From contig JAUICP010000001.1 in NCBI GenBank assembly GCA_030427805.1, positions 434,001-498,000 of the forward strand: a stretch of 64,000 nt of DNA. Reading direction: 5' to 3'. Position 1 is the stretch's first letter. Every line of letters begins with the position of its first letter. Of this stretch, positions 1 to 8,878 are shown piece by piece. Under the pieces are notes generated by a model. That model saw nothing but the letters and a program-made list of their open reading frames with translations. It was not told where the DNA came from and did no database searches. A program made the translations under genes and the position numbers. The stretch comes from Bdellovibrionia bacterium (GTDB taxonomy: Bacteria > Bdellovibrionota > Bdellovibrionia > Bdellovibrionales > JAGQZY01).

Positions 1-375
1 AAACTTGATGATGATAATAAGCTGAGCTTTGCCACAGTATATGGTGGTGGTGGCGATGATGGAAGCTTCTTTGGATCTCTTGATATGCGTGCAGATGGCG
101 GAATTGCTGTGACGGCTAGGGTTATGGAGTCAGCTGTAGCTGGAGATAGCGACATGGCCAGCTTAGACGCCGCATTACTGTTACTTGATCAATTCGGAAA
201 TATTGATGGAAGTTGCACTGGAGTCATCGAGAATCAGGTCTTTGGAGTTACAAATATAAATTTGGCGGCCACAGACAAAACTCTTACGACTTCCAATGCT
301 GCACATTTAAGTATAGAGGATTTTACTGTTGCGGCACTTAACGCCAACGCTGTGAACACAAATCAGTGTAACTAA
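1..375 (+). CDS. C-terminal part of an unknown acidic protein (5' end outside window)
   Basis: The reading frame is already open at base 1 and runs to TAA at 373-375, so only the last 124 residues are present. The fragment is rich in Asp, Gly, Ala and Asn, has a GGGGDDGSF stretch near its start, two Cys residues (one near the C-terminus), and no membrane segment. This composition is typical of exported or surface proteins, but I recognise no domain. The ATG at 85 is internal and not a credible start. The next gene begins 26 bases downstream. Confidence 0.6.
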   Translation, partial: KLDDDNKLSFATVYGGGGDDGSFFGSLDMRADGGIAVTARVMESAVAGDSDMASLDAALLLLDQFGNIDGSCTGVIENQVFGVTNINLAATDKTLTTSNAAHLSIEDFTVAALNANAVNTNQCN

Positions 376-401
376 AATAGATTCTTTGTTAATATTTCCA
401 C

Positions 402-995
402 ATGGAATTTAAGATCATTGAATGGGTAGGAGAAGAACTCCTGCCCTTTGTCGACAAAGTCGCAGAACTACGAATCAAAGTCTTTCGGGAATTTCCCTAT
501 CTCTATGAAGGGGACTTGGCCTACGAAAAAAAATACTTAGATGTCTATTTAAAATCAAAGAAAAGCTTGGTTATTGGCGTTTTGCACGAAGACCGTCTCA
601 TCGGTGCTTCAACGGCTCTTCCTCTATTTGATGAGTCCGAAGAATTTAAAACTCCTTTTGTAACTGCCGGTTACGATATCTCAAAGATTTTCTACTTTGG
701 AGAATCAATTATATTACCTGAATACCGCGGAAATAAGTTAGGTCATGAGTTTTTTACGCGTAGAGAGGCTTTTGCGCGAAAAACCTTAAACCATTTACAG
801 TATACTTGTTTTTGCGCCGTTATACGCCCAGATGATCATCCTTTAAAACCGCCTAAGTACAAACCTCTTGATTCATTCTGGGGCCGCTTAGGATATGAAA
901 AATCAAGTCGGCTTAATGTTCAATATAAGTGGCAAGACATCGATAAATCTGCGGAAGACTTCAAGAGTATGAATGTATGGCTTAAAAGGTTTTAA
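402..995 (+). CDS. GNAT family N-acetyltransferase
   Basis: A 197-residue protein with the GNAT fold pattern: an N-terminal helix pair, a central strand (residues about 53-75), then FGESIILPEYRGNKLGHEFF (about 106-125), whose RGNKLGHEF is the acetyl-CoA pyrophosphate-binding loop (motif A). The acceptor substrate cannot be told from sequence. There is no clear Shine-Dalgarno before the ATG; an AT-rich TTAATATT lies about ten bases upstream, so a very short leader is possible. Its stop overlaps the stop of the convergent gene at 992-2464 by four bases. Confidence 0.8.
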   Translation: MEFKIIEWVGEELLPFVDKVAELRIKVFREFPYLYEGDLAYEKKYLDVYLKSKKSLVIGVLHEDRLIGASTALPLFDESEEFKTPFVTAGYDISKIFYFGESIILPEYRGNKLGHEFFTRREAFARKTLNHLQYTCFCAVIRPDDHPLKPPKYKPLDSFWGRLGYEKSSRLNVQYKWQDIDKSAEDFKSMNVWLKRF

Positions 996-2464
996 GCACT
1001 CAAGAGACTCGTTTGGGTGAGTCTTCGATATTTAGTGTTCTTACCACTTCCGAAGCGTTCTAAAAACTTTTCTTCGAGACACCATGATAGGAAGCGATTT
1101 GATGAGGTAAGGCTAAGACCAAGTATCTCCATAATTTCAGCTCGAGACCATTCGCTTTGTTCATTAGAAAGTAGTTTCTTCCACATCAGACTTTCTTGGC
1201 TTGGTATTTTTTTATTGAGGTCTAAGGAAATGGAGCAATTGCGTGAGAATTGAACCTTGTATCCTTCATGGGACTCATCGATATGACAGGGGAGCTTTTC
1301 TTTGGCTATTAGTTTTCTTGCTCGGTTAACGAGCTGATGAATTTTATTAGGAGTCGAGAAAATATTAAAATACTCATCTGGAAAGAGGCTCGAAAAAATC
1401 GTTCCGATTCGAAGAGGCTTATAAAGGTCACTTGTCAGGCAGTAAAAGAGTTTGTGAATGTTTTGCCCGGGCTTACTTAATTCAGCCCCTTCAAACTTAA
1501 ATTGACTCAAATCAAAATTTGCAGTCCCGCCGAAGTCGATTTGGCACCTCTCAGGTAGTGGCTTATTATAACGGAGGGTGTTTATAATTCGACTTTGGTA
1601 GGCCTCATAAGGTGTCCCATAGAGTAACTTGAAAAATCGGTTTTGATCAAAATCAATGGGGAGTGAGTAGAGATCAATTTCTCTTAGAGTTTCCCAATGA
1701 TTTTTTTCGAGTGCGAGTTTTCTAAGTTTCTCTAAGGGCTTGGTGCTATGGGATTCATTGGCCGTGATAATTGCCTGCCACTTTTTCGTAAAAAGCAAAT
1801 AGGATCCACTTTCATTTTCTAATGCCTTCTCAGATCTTTTCAGTAGCTTTTGCGCTTCACGATTATTAGATTTTAACATTTCGATTTGTGCAGACATCTC
1901 GAGAAAACTTCCCAAAAGTCTTTTGTGGGCTTCAATATCAAGGCGGATGATTTCTTCTTTTACTTTCTCTGCTTCACTAATATTTTCTAAGCACAAGTGG
2001 GCAGAGAGTAGATTCATAAAACCGACGAGGATCTGATAGTCATTAACTGCTGAGTGGCTTACGTATTCATTAAGGTGTTTTAGACTCTCTTTGTAAGACC
2101 AGTTCGAAAAGAGGCAGAAACTTTTGTACAGCAATACCTGGGGAAATCGACTTGTATCGATAGTTTCTAGTCGGTCTAAGGCCTCTTTGGTTGACCCTAA
2201 TTTTTGCAGTAACATCGAATACTCAATAAGCTCTAGGGGGGAGCTATCTTTTCTAAGTAGTGCTTTTTCGCTGTACACAACCGGGTGAAGAATACGCATG
2301 CCTTGCTTCACACCACCAGATCGCCAGGCTTTATTGGCGAGTTGTTGGCGAAATCTCCGTGGAATTTTTTCGAAGTTAAGGGATTTCACTTTCTCGAGCA
2401 CTTGTTTCGTATTGCCCTCTCGAATTCCACCTTCTAATTTTTCAATGAGTTCTTTGTAGTCCAA
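992..2464 (-). CDS. TPR-type protein with OmpR/BTAD-like winged helix, possible transcription regulator
   Basis: A 490-residue cytosolic protein. Residues about 1-270 are all-helical with TPR-like spacing (for example SKEALDRLETIDTSRFPQVL). Residues about 330-400 resemble an OmpR/PhoB-type winged helix as found in SARP/BTAD regulators: a helix with NKIHQLVNRARKLI followed by the wing GYKVQF. The last about 65 residues look like a second winged helix (WSRAEIMEILGLSLTSSNRF, then a KFLERFGSGK turn). Inference: a multi-domain DNA-binding regulator with a protein-interaction array. The start is TTG with GGGATAG upstream. Convergent with the GNAT gene. Confidence 0.55.
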   Translation of the reverse strand: MDYKELIEKLEGGIREGNTKQVLEKVKSLNFEKIPRRFRQQLANKAWRSGGVKQGMRILHPVVYSEKALLRKDSSPLELIEYSMLLQKLGSTKEALDRLETIDTSRFPQVLLYKSFCLFSNWSYKESLKHLNEYVSHSAVNDYQILVGFMNLLSAHLCLENISEAEKVKEEIIRLDIEAHKRLLGSFLEMSAQIEMLKSNNREAQKLLKRSEKALENESGSYLLFTKKWQAIITANESHSTKPLEKLRKLALEKNHWETLREIDLYSLPIDFDQNRFFKLLYGTPYEAYQSRIINTLRYNKPLPERCQIDFGGTANFDLSQFKFEGAELSKPGQNIHKLFYCLTSDLYKPLRIGTIFSSLFPDEYFNIFSTPNKIHQLVNRARKLIAKEKLPCHIDESHEGYKVQFSRNCSISLDLNKKIPSQESLMWKKLLSNEQSEWSRAEIMEILGLSLTSSNRFLSWCLEEKFLERFGSGKNTKYRRLTQTSLLSA

Positions 2465-2649
2465 GTTCTATCCCAAAATATAAGTAGCATTAATTTCATC
2501 GGAACATTTCGCGGCCTACTGTATGTAAATGAGTTTAGACGTCTCGTTTTGCAACACTGATCCTTATACTCTGCAACAGATTGTTCTGAGGCTTGCTTGG
2601 ATTAAATTACCTGTGTTTAGATAGTGGCATTAATTTTTAGGAGGATCGC

Positions 2650-3339
2650 GTGAAAAGGATTTCTTTAATTGTTTGTTTCTTAGTTTTTTCTCTAAATGGA
2701 TGGTCGCAGGGTCAGCAAGATTTCAATCTAATAAAGAAGGAAATTCTAGATCTTGCTAGAGCGAATACACTTTCGACGAAAAACCGGGTTGAAATTCGGT
2801 CTGAGCTCAATCAATTAACGGCAGAGCTCATTAAGGACCGGCCACTTGTCTCGGAGAAGCAATGGGTTCTATTTGCCCCTGGACCCTGGAAGCAAATATG
2901 GTCTGATGAGCGAAATAATGACCCGCAAAATGTTAAGCAAAACCTGAATCGAGTTTATCAATTTGTGACCCCGGATGGTCGAGCGGTTAATTTAGGAGAG
3001 CGTATTATGCTCGACGGTGGGATCGTTACATTTGCATTGAGAGCAAAGGGGACGGTAAAGGGTCCGATTCAAACAACAGAAATTCTTTCTGGTTTTTTTA
3101 TGCCATCGGAGATGACTTCGGGCACGAGTATCGAAGAACTTTCCATGGATATTTTGGATGAAACTTTTACTTATTTTACACCCGTTCAGGTGGGACAATT
3201 CCCCAACGGGCCAGTGGGAGCCAAGAGTGACCTTAACATCCTTTATTTAGATGATGACCTGAAGATTGGTACCGCTCCCAATGTCTTTACTGGAGAGTCA
3301 GAGATGTTCGTTCTAGAGAGAGCGGAGTACATTCAGTAG
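2650..3339 (+). CDS. Secreted PAP/fibrillin-like domain protein
   Basis: A 229-residue protein with an N-terminal signal peptide (about residues 1-19, cleavage near GWS-QG). The rest resembles the plastid-lipid-associated/fibrillin domain: an early Trp-rich segment (WVLFAPGPWKQIWSD), a mid-domain beta-rich part, and the C-terminal signature LNILYLDDDLKIGT followed by MFVLERA, which matches the fibrillin 'ityLDedlRig...lfVl' ending. Known fibrillins are small lipocalin-like lipid-binding proteins of plastids and cyanobacteria. A strong AGGAGG lies six bases before the GTG start. Same strand as the RND pump, 90 bases downstream; functional link unproven. Confidence 0.6.
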   Translation: MKRISLIVCFLVFSLNGWSQGQQDFNLIKKEILDLARANTLSTKNRVEIRSELNQLTAELIKDRPLVSEKQWVLFAPGPWKQIWSDERNNDPQNVKQNLNRVYQFVTPDGRAVNLGERIMLDGGIVTFALRAKGTVKGPIQTTEILSGFFMPSEMTSGTSIEELSMDILDETFTYFTPVQVGQFPNGPVGAKSDLNILYLDDDLKIGTAPNVFTGESEMFVLERAEYIQ

Positions 3340-3394
3340 TCTCTAATTTTTCAACTTATATTGTGCGTTTTAATTTATATCTAGCCTCCTTACA

Positions 3395-3423
3395 CCGGCT
3401 TCAATACAATGGGAGCCGGGGGA
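3395..3423 (+). promoter_or_regulatory. Small hairpin overlapping the RBS of the RND pump gene
   Basis: CCGGCT (3395-3400) can pair with AGCCGG (3414-3419), and the last G's of the 3' arm are part of the GGGGGA Shine-Dalgarno (3418-3423) of the TTG-started gene at 3430. The stem is only six base pairs, so this is a modest candidate for translational tuning. Confidence 0.3.
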
Positions 3424-3429
3424 ATGTAA

Positions 3430-6400
3430 TTGAGAAAGCTCGTTGAATATTTTGCGCAAAGAAAATTTACGGCCAACGTCATCATGTTTGGCCTCATTCT
3501 CATTTCATTTTCAATGTGGGATATTATAGGCAAAGAGGAACGACCTGAGTTTGCGATGAACTGGGTAAGGGTAGCAGTACCCTATCCTGGTGCCTCTGCA
3601 AAAGATGTTGAGCTTTTTGTCATCAAGCCGATCGAAGAACAGCTTAAAGGTGTCTCAGGGCTTTATGAAATATATGGTACTGCTCGGTTTGCTCGTGCTA
3701 GTTTTAGAATCACTACTGATCCCGATATAACTCGCGAAGAATTCAAAGAAAAAGTTCAAGAAATAAAAGACGCGGTTGAACGGGCCGACTTACCAAGCGA
3801 AATTGAAGACCCTGTTTACGATCAATTTAATAGCTCCGAAAAAGCAATTATCGATATTGCTCTATACCTGGATGGTCTGGAGTTACTCGATGTAGAAAGT
3901 CGCAAGAAACTCCAAGAATTTGCCTTGACCTTTAAAAATAGGATTCTCTCTTTACCAGAGGTTAGTGGAGTAGAAGCTAGGGCATACCTAAAGCCTGAAA
4001 TCCAAATTGAAGTCGACCCTGAAAAGCTTCTCAATTACGAAATTTCGATGTCCGAGGTTGCCGAGCAAATTCAGAAGCAGCACTTAAGAACTCCTCTCGG
4101 TGCCATGGAGGATAAAGCGGAATCAGAGGTGGCTCTCCGTTCCTATATGGATAATGTTGACTCCCTAAAGAAGGCGATCATCTCAAGTAACTTTCAAAAT
4201 ACCCATATCAAATTGTCCGAAATCGCTGATGTAAAATGGGGTTTCGAAAAAACAACATCGATTCGAAAAATCCAAGGCCATGAGGCTGTTGTTTTTAATA
4301 TTCAAAAAAGTAGGGGCTACGGAATACTTAAAGCCCGAGAAGCTGTTTTCAAGCTGGTAGAGCGCTTCGAAAAAGACTTCGAGGGCTCTAATGTCAAAGT
4401 AAAACTCTTAGACGATGAATCCTACGACATTAGAAATCGGCTTGCGATTATTTCGACAAATGGGTTAGCGGGATTTCTTATCATCCTCTTAGTTTTATTT
4501 GTCTTTCTCGATTCACGATCTGGTTTTTGGGTGGCGATGGGTCTTCCATTTTCGCTGGCCTTTACCCTGATTGGTTGTTTACTAGCTGGATACACGGTCA
4601 ACAATATAACACTCGCGGCTATTATTATAGTATTGGGGATTGTGGTCGATGACGCCATTATTGTGGCTGATAATATTTCAAAACATCGCAGGCGCGGTGA
4701 TAGTCCATTAAAAAGTGCGATCGACGGCACCATGGAGGTCATTCAACCAGTTTTGGCTGGTGTTCTCACAACATGTGTAGCATTTATTCCGCTCTTATTT
4801 TTTGAGGGGCGATTTGGATTATTTGTGAAATTCATTCCTTTAGTCGTCATTCTCATGCTTGGTGCGAGCCTATTGGAGTCCTTTTTCATTTTACCAGCCC
4901 ACATGGTTGAACCAAAGGTTTCAAAAACAAAAGCTGTACTCGCTCCTATCCACAATTACCGAAAAAAGATGATGGACGGTCTAGAGAACGTTTATCGAAA
5001 AATTTTGAACTTTACCTTAAAATATAGATCTGTATGCATTCTATTTTTTGCGGCGTTTTTGGGTTTTGGATATTGGATTTTTAGCAGCCAGTTGAAGTTC
5101 GTCATGTTTCCAAGAGAGCAAACAAAAGAATTTGCAGTGAAAATTATTGGACCAGAAAATGCCACCCGCTCGGAAATGGCTAAGCATGTTCGAAAATTCG
5201 AAAATCTTTTGATCAACGATAAGTTTTCAGCGGTTGTCGGCTTTCGAACTGTAATTGGAGAGAGTCGCAGGGGAGGAGAAGTTCGAGAGAATGAAGCAAG
5301 CTTAAGGGTCGAGCTCCTTCCTCCCGATGAACAGCCAGTCGATATGCAGGTGATGCTCGATTTTTGGGAGTCAGAAGCTAAGAAAATAAAAGAGTTCCAA
5401 GACGTAAGAATACTCAAAAGTTGGTGGAGTTCCAGTAGCGGTAGTCCGATCGCAATTGAGGTCTTGGAGAATAACGATAAAAGAAGAAAGCTCGTGACGG
5501 AGAAGTTGGCGGCGTCCCTAGGTAAACTATCAGACCTCAAAAATGTTGAAATTGAAAAGCCGAGAGTTAAGAAGGAATATGGATTGGATCTGAATCTCGA
5601 AGAGACGATGAGGTTGGGGATTGATCCTGCTCAGATGGCTAGAACCATGAGATCGTTTATACAAGGACGAATACTTTATCGTCTTTATGAGGATGAAGAA
5701 ATCGATGTGAGACTCACAAGTAAAGCGGCATCGAAAGACAAAATTGAACAGGTCCTTGATCTTCGCGCCTCTAACTCGCAAGGATATTTGGTTCCGATGA
5801 AGCAACTTGTCCATCTACAAGAACAAAGAAAACCCTCTAATATTCAAAGAGTTAATTTTAAAAGGGCAGACTATGTCTATGCCGATTTAAATGAAAACCC
5901 CAAGATGACGCCCTTAGAAATTGCTAGCTACTTAGAGGAACAGGTATTTCCAGAAATTCTAAAGGAAAGTCCCTCGACATTGTTTAATTTTAGGGGAGAA
6001 ATTGAAGACTCAAGAGACTCAGGATCAGATTTCTTCTACGCAATACTTCTTACGATATTTTTCATCTACATAATTCTTGTCTTCATGTTTAGCTCGTTAA
6101 GTATGCCTACAATAATTATTGCGGCCATTCCCTTTGGTGCTGCTGGAGTTGCTATGGCTTTTTGGGGACATGGAATGGATCGATATGGTTTCTTTGCGGT
6201 AATTGGTGCTATTGGCATGTTGGGTGTTGTTATCAATGACTCCATTGTCATGCTTGATCGATTTGAAGAGGGCTTAAAGAATTTAGGGCCGACTGACGAT
6301 TGGCTTGAGAAAGTCAAAGAACTGGCAATTACCCGTTTGAGGCCCGTGATATTAACGACGCTTACAACTGTAGCAGGTGTCTTTCCGACGGCCTATGGAA

Positions 6401-6546
6401 TTGGCGGTTACGATGCTACGCTGGCCGACATGATGTTGGCTATGGGGTGGGGGTTGATTTTTGGTACGTTTATTACTCTAGTCTTTATGCCCATTGTCTA
6501 TTCCTTTCTGTTTAGTATTCGATCCAAAGTGAGAGAGGTCAGTTAA
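3430..6546 (+). CDS. RND family efflux transporter permease (AcrB/HAE-like)
   Basis: A 1038-residue inner-membrane proton-driven pump of usual RND length. TM1 is residues about 15-32; two large periplasmic loops (about 33-335 and 560-865) follow TM1 and TM7. The first TM bundle contains GIVVDDAIIVADN, with the paired Asp residues of the proton relay; the second contains VVINDSIVMLDRF. It begins at TTG with GGGGGA upstream; the N-terminus MRKLVEYFAQRKFTANVI is typical of the family. The TolC-like gene follows with a one-base overlap. No periplasmic adaptor gene lies in this operon, so the substrate and third component are unknown. Confidence 0.93.
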   Translation: MRKLVEYFAQRKFTANVIMFGLILISFSMWDIIGKEERPEFAMNWVRVAVPYPGASAKDVELFVIKPIEEQLKGVSGLYEIYGTARFARASFRITTDPDITREEFKEKVQEIKDAVERADLPSEIEDPVYDQFNSSEKAIIDIALYLDGLELLDVESRKKLQEFALTFKNRILSLPEVSGVEARAYLKPEIQIEVDPEKLLNYEISMSEVAEQIQKQHLRTPLGAMEDKAESEVALRSYMDNVDSLKKAIISSNFQNTHIKLSEIADVKWGFEKTTSIRKIQGHEAVVFNIQKSRGYGILKAREAVFKLVERFEKDFEGSNVKVKLLDDESYDIRNRLAIISTNGLAGFLIILLVLFVFLDSRSGFWVAMGLPFSLAFTLIGCLLAGYTVNNITLAAIIIVLGIVVDDAIIVADNISKHRRRGDSPLKSAIDGTMEVIQPVLAGVLTTCVAFIPLLFFEGRFGLFVKFIPLVVILMLGASLLESFFILPAHMVEPKVSKTKAVLAPIHNYRKKMMDGLENVYRKILNFTLKYRSVCILFFAAFLGFGYWIFSSQLKFVMFPREQTKEFAVKIIGPENATRSEMAKHVRKFENLLINDKFSAVVGFRTVIGESRRGGEVRENEASLRVELLPPDEQPVDMQVMLDFWESEAKKIKEFQDVRILKSWWSSSSGSPIAIEVLENNDKRRKLVTEKLAASLGKLSDLKNVEIEKPRVKKEYGLDLNLEETMRLGIDPAQMARTMRSFIQGRILYRLYEDEEIDVRLTSKAASKDKIEQVLDLRASNSQGYLVPMKQLVHLQEQRKPSNIQRVNFKRADYVYADLNENPKMTPLEIASYLEEQVFPEILKESPSTLFNFRGEIEDSRDSGSDFFYAILLTIFFIYIILVFMFSSLSMPTIIIAAIPFGAAGVAMAFWGHGMDRYGFFAVIGAIGMLGVVINDSIVMLDRFEEGLKNLGPTDDWLEKVKELAITRLRPVILTTLTTVAGVFPTAYGIGGYDATLADMMLAMGWGLIFGTFITLVFMPIVYSFLFSIRSKVREVS

Positions 6547-7895
6547 TGAGACTATTTTTGTTACCGATCGCCGGGCTTCTATTGGGTCATTTAGCCCTAG
6601 CTAACGTCATTCCCATGGATGTTTATTTAAATTCTGTCAAAAATAATGATTTGTTTCTAAAGTCGATTCAAGCCAATCGAAGCCGACTAAAGTTCAATAA
6701 AGACCTCAAGTCTCCAGACTCGGCCTGGATTCTTAGTATCACCGATCAATACGGAATCTCTTCTGACAATGATAGTGATACCCATCGATTTACAGGCCAA
6801 CTATCTAAGGCTATCCCCAGTACAGGAACAGAGCTGACTTTGCAGTATAATGATAGCAAGCTCGCTGACCGGGAAGAGCAAGTTAAAACAGTCCAATTGG
6901 AGCAATCACTTCTCAAAAATGCTTTTGGATATCAAGGTCGTCTTGTTTACGAGGATCTTAATGAAGAAGACCGAAGAATCTACCTTCAATTGGTTGAAGA
7001 TTATGAAGACTATCTAGCAGAGAGAATTAAAAATTACTTGGCCTACCTATCCTCATTCGAAGACTTGAAATTAGCTAAAAAACAACTCAGCGAGGCGAGA
7101 TCGCTTTTTAAGGAGATAACTGAGAGAAAGAAAAAATCAATTGCGCGGAAAGTTGACGTGGATCGTTCGTTGGCTGAAGTGCTTGATTTTCAAAACTCTG
7201 TAATTGAGGCAGAAATGAATTTCTCATCAGCAGAAATAAAACTCTCCGAGGGATTAGGGGAAATTCAGTTAGCTAAGGTAAAGACCTTTGAGGTTCCTTT
7301 TTACTCGAGACCTATCCAGGAGATCAAGGACTCTTCAAGCCTTGTTAATTCTTCTCGTGTCGTACGATTAAAAGAGTCTGAATTAAAATCGAGTCAAATT
7401 GCCATTGATTTGAATGAAAATGACCTATGGCCCGAGTTAAAGTTTCTCGTAGGGCTCAGTGAGGATGAGTCGAGCCGTTTCGGAACAGCAGTGAATCGAA
7501 GAGAAAGCTTTTTTGGTCTTAGTTTTGAATACAAATTTGACGACTCCATAAAACGGGCAGAACTCACTCAGTCTGAATTTTTCAATCGAAAGAGAAGCCT
7601 AGAGTTAAAAGCTTTAAGAGATCAAATTCAAAAGCAAATTAGGGATAGTCGAGGCCGAGTCGAAAAACAAAAAGAACGATTAGAAATATATAAAAAACAA
7701 GTTGAGGTATTATCGCGCCTTTATAGTGAAGAACAAAGACGATTTCGGCGTGGTCGTGTTGATTTAGAAACCTTAATTGAAGTCAAAAATCGTCTTTCCC
7801 GCGCCAGAACACATTTGATTTCTCAAAAAGTCGAAGTTGCCAAAGTTATTGTCGACTATAAAGCTTTAACAGACTCCTTAGTGGAGAAGCTTTAA
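6546..7895 (+). CDS. TolC-like outer membrane efflux protein
   Basis: A 449-residue protein with a signal peptide (about residues 1-19, ending LALA-N) and two long coiled-coil blocks (about 150-235 and 340-440) rich in Glu, Lys, Arg and Gln, separated by short beta segments such as ELKFLVGLSEDE. This is the twofold repeat layout of outer-membrane channel tunnels (OEP family). The start overlaps the RND stop (TAATG), indicating translational coupling. Inferred role: outer-membrane exit duct for the preceding pump. Its end overlaps the convergent gene at 7892 by four bases. Confidence 0.88.
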   Translation: MRLFLLPIAGLLLGHLALANVIPMDVYLNSVKNNDLFLKSIQANRSRLKFNKDLKSPDSAWILSITDQYGISSDNDSDTHRFTGQLSKAIPSTGTELTLQYNDSKLADREEQVKTVQLEQSLLKNAFGYQGRLVYEDLNEEDRRIYLQLVEDYEDYLAERIKNYLAYLSSFEDLKLAKKQLSEARSLFKEITERKKKSIARKVDVDRSLAEVLDFQNSVIEAEMNFSSAEIKLSEGLGEIQLAKVKTFEVPFYSRPIQEIKDSSSLVNSSRVVRLKESELKSSQIAIDLNENDLWPELKFLVGLSEDESSRFGTAVNRRESFFGLSFEYKFDDSIKRAELTQSEFFNRKRSLELKALRDQIQKQIRDSRGRVEKQKERLEIYKKQVEVLSRLYSEEQRRFRRGRVDLETLIEVKNRLSRARTHLISQKVEVAKVIVDYKALTDSLVEKL

Positions 7896-8878
7896 TCTGT
7901 CGTATCTAAATCGAATTCCGACTCTTCGTAATCATCCCATATAAAACCGAGGTGCATGACTCGTGAGCCAACTTCGCACACGGGATTGGTCGCTTTTGCA
8001 ACAACTACGGCGTCGTTCGGGCAGACTATGGTTTCTATTTTGTTACCGTAAATATCAGATATGGTCGCGATGGTTTCGCCTTTTTTAATTTCATCCGTAA
8101 GGCCTGGAAATACTCGCAATATTCCACCGTTCTTTGCGTAGATCCACCTCGAGCTTTTACAAATAATCGCATCGTGTTCGATCTGATCCGAGGCCTCTTT
8201 AATCATTCCCAGCTCTAGAAGAACATTGTTCAATCCAAAAATTGATGTACGAACATGTTTTTTCTGAAAAATATGAGGGTCTCCAGCTTCAACCGTAATG
8301 GAGTGTATTCCCATCTGCGCGGCTTCGTATCGCAAAGTTCCCTTAGCACCCGGCTTGTTTACGATAATTTGGGGCTCTTGAAGTTCGGCCATTTTTGCCG
8401 TGACCTCATTATTCATATCAGCTCTGACATAGAGGGAATTAATTCGTCCAAAGCTCGCAGTATGAAGGTCTATTAGATATTCAAAGTGTTTTACGATTTT
8501 TGTGAGTATTTGATGGGCGTAAACTTCGCTAGTGGAGCCTGATGATTTACCAGGCATTATTCGATTGAGGTCTTGTCCGTCCGTAAATTCCCGTTTTCCA
8601 TTTAGATACCCTGGTACATTGAGCACAGGAACTAGAATTAAGGTGCCAGTAAGATTATTAGCATCAATTTTTTCCCAAAGTTTGTGGACAATTGAAATTC
8701 CATTGAGTTCGTTTCCGTGCAAAGCGGCAGTTATCCCAACAACGGGTCCATCATCACCTTTAGCTATCATCAAGGGGATTTGCCAAAAATCTCCAAGGGC
8801 GTTTTTAACTGTGTTGAGCTTAAAGGTGCCCTTACTATGATTCTTTATTTTCTTTAAATCAATTTCATCAATAATCAT
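7892..8878 (-). CDS. Succinylglutamate desuccinylase/aspartoacylase family (M14-like) metallo-deacylase
   Basis: A 328-residue protein with AALHGNELNG (zinc His and Glu), GQDLNRIMPG (substrate-binding Asn-Arg), YLIDLHTASFGR (third zinc ligand) and ITVEAGDP (catalytic Glu region), followed by a beta-rich C-terminal domain. Known members (AstE, AspA) remove acyl groups from N-acyl amino acids; the exact substrate here is unknown. It is translationally coupled (ATGA overlap) to the ATP-grasp gene upstream. A second such enzyme lies at 51751-52779, also beside an ATP-grasp gene, which points to a making-and-breaking pair acting on an amide or peptide conjugate. Confidence 0.85.
   Translation of the reverse strand: MIIDEIDLKKIKNHSKGTFKLNTVKNALGDFWQIPLMIAKGDDGPVVGITAALHGNELNGISIVHKLWEKIDANNLTGTLILVPVLNVPGYLNGKREFTDGQDLNRIMPGKSSGSTSEVYAHQILTKIVKHFEYLIDLHTASFGRINSLYVRADMNNEVTAKMAELQEPQIIVNKPGAKGTLRYEAAQMGIHSITVEAGDPHIFQKKHVRTSIFGLNNVLLELGMIKEASDQIEHDAIICKSSRWIYAKNGGILRVFPGLTDEIKKGETIATISDIYGNKIETIVCPNDAVVVAKATNPVCEVGSRVMHLGFIWDDYEESEFDLDTTD

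Noticed and set aside
85-375. ATG-started 96-residue ORF
   Set aside because: The frame is open back to base 1 with the same composition, so this is the tail of a longer gene, not a separate one.
2483-2636. AGTRGCATTAATTT direct repeat (2483 and 2623)
   Set aside because: Fourteen bases with one mismatch in an AT-rich gap; plausible regulator site but no supporting structure.
4422-5814. Several minus-strand ORFs inside the RND gene
   Set aside because: Antisense shadows with odd composition; the RND reading frame is continuous and strongly motif-supported.
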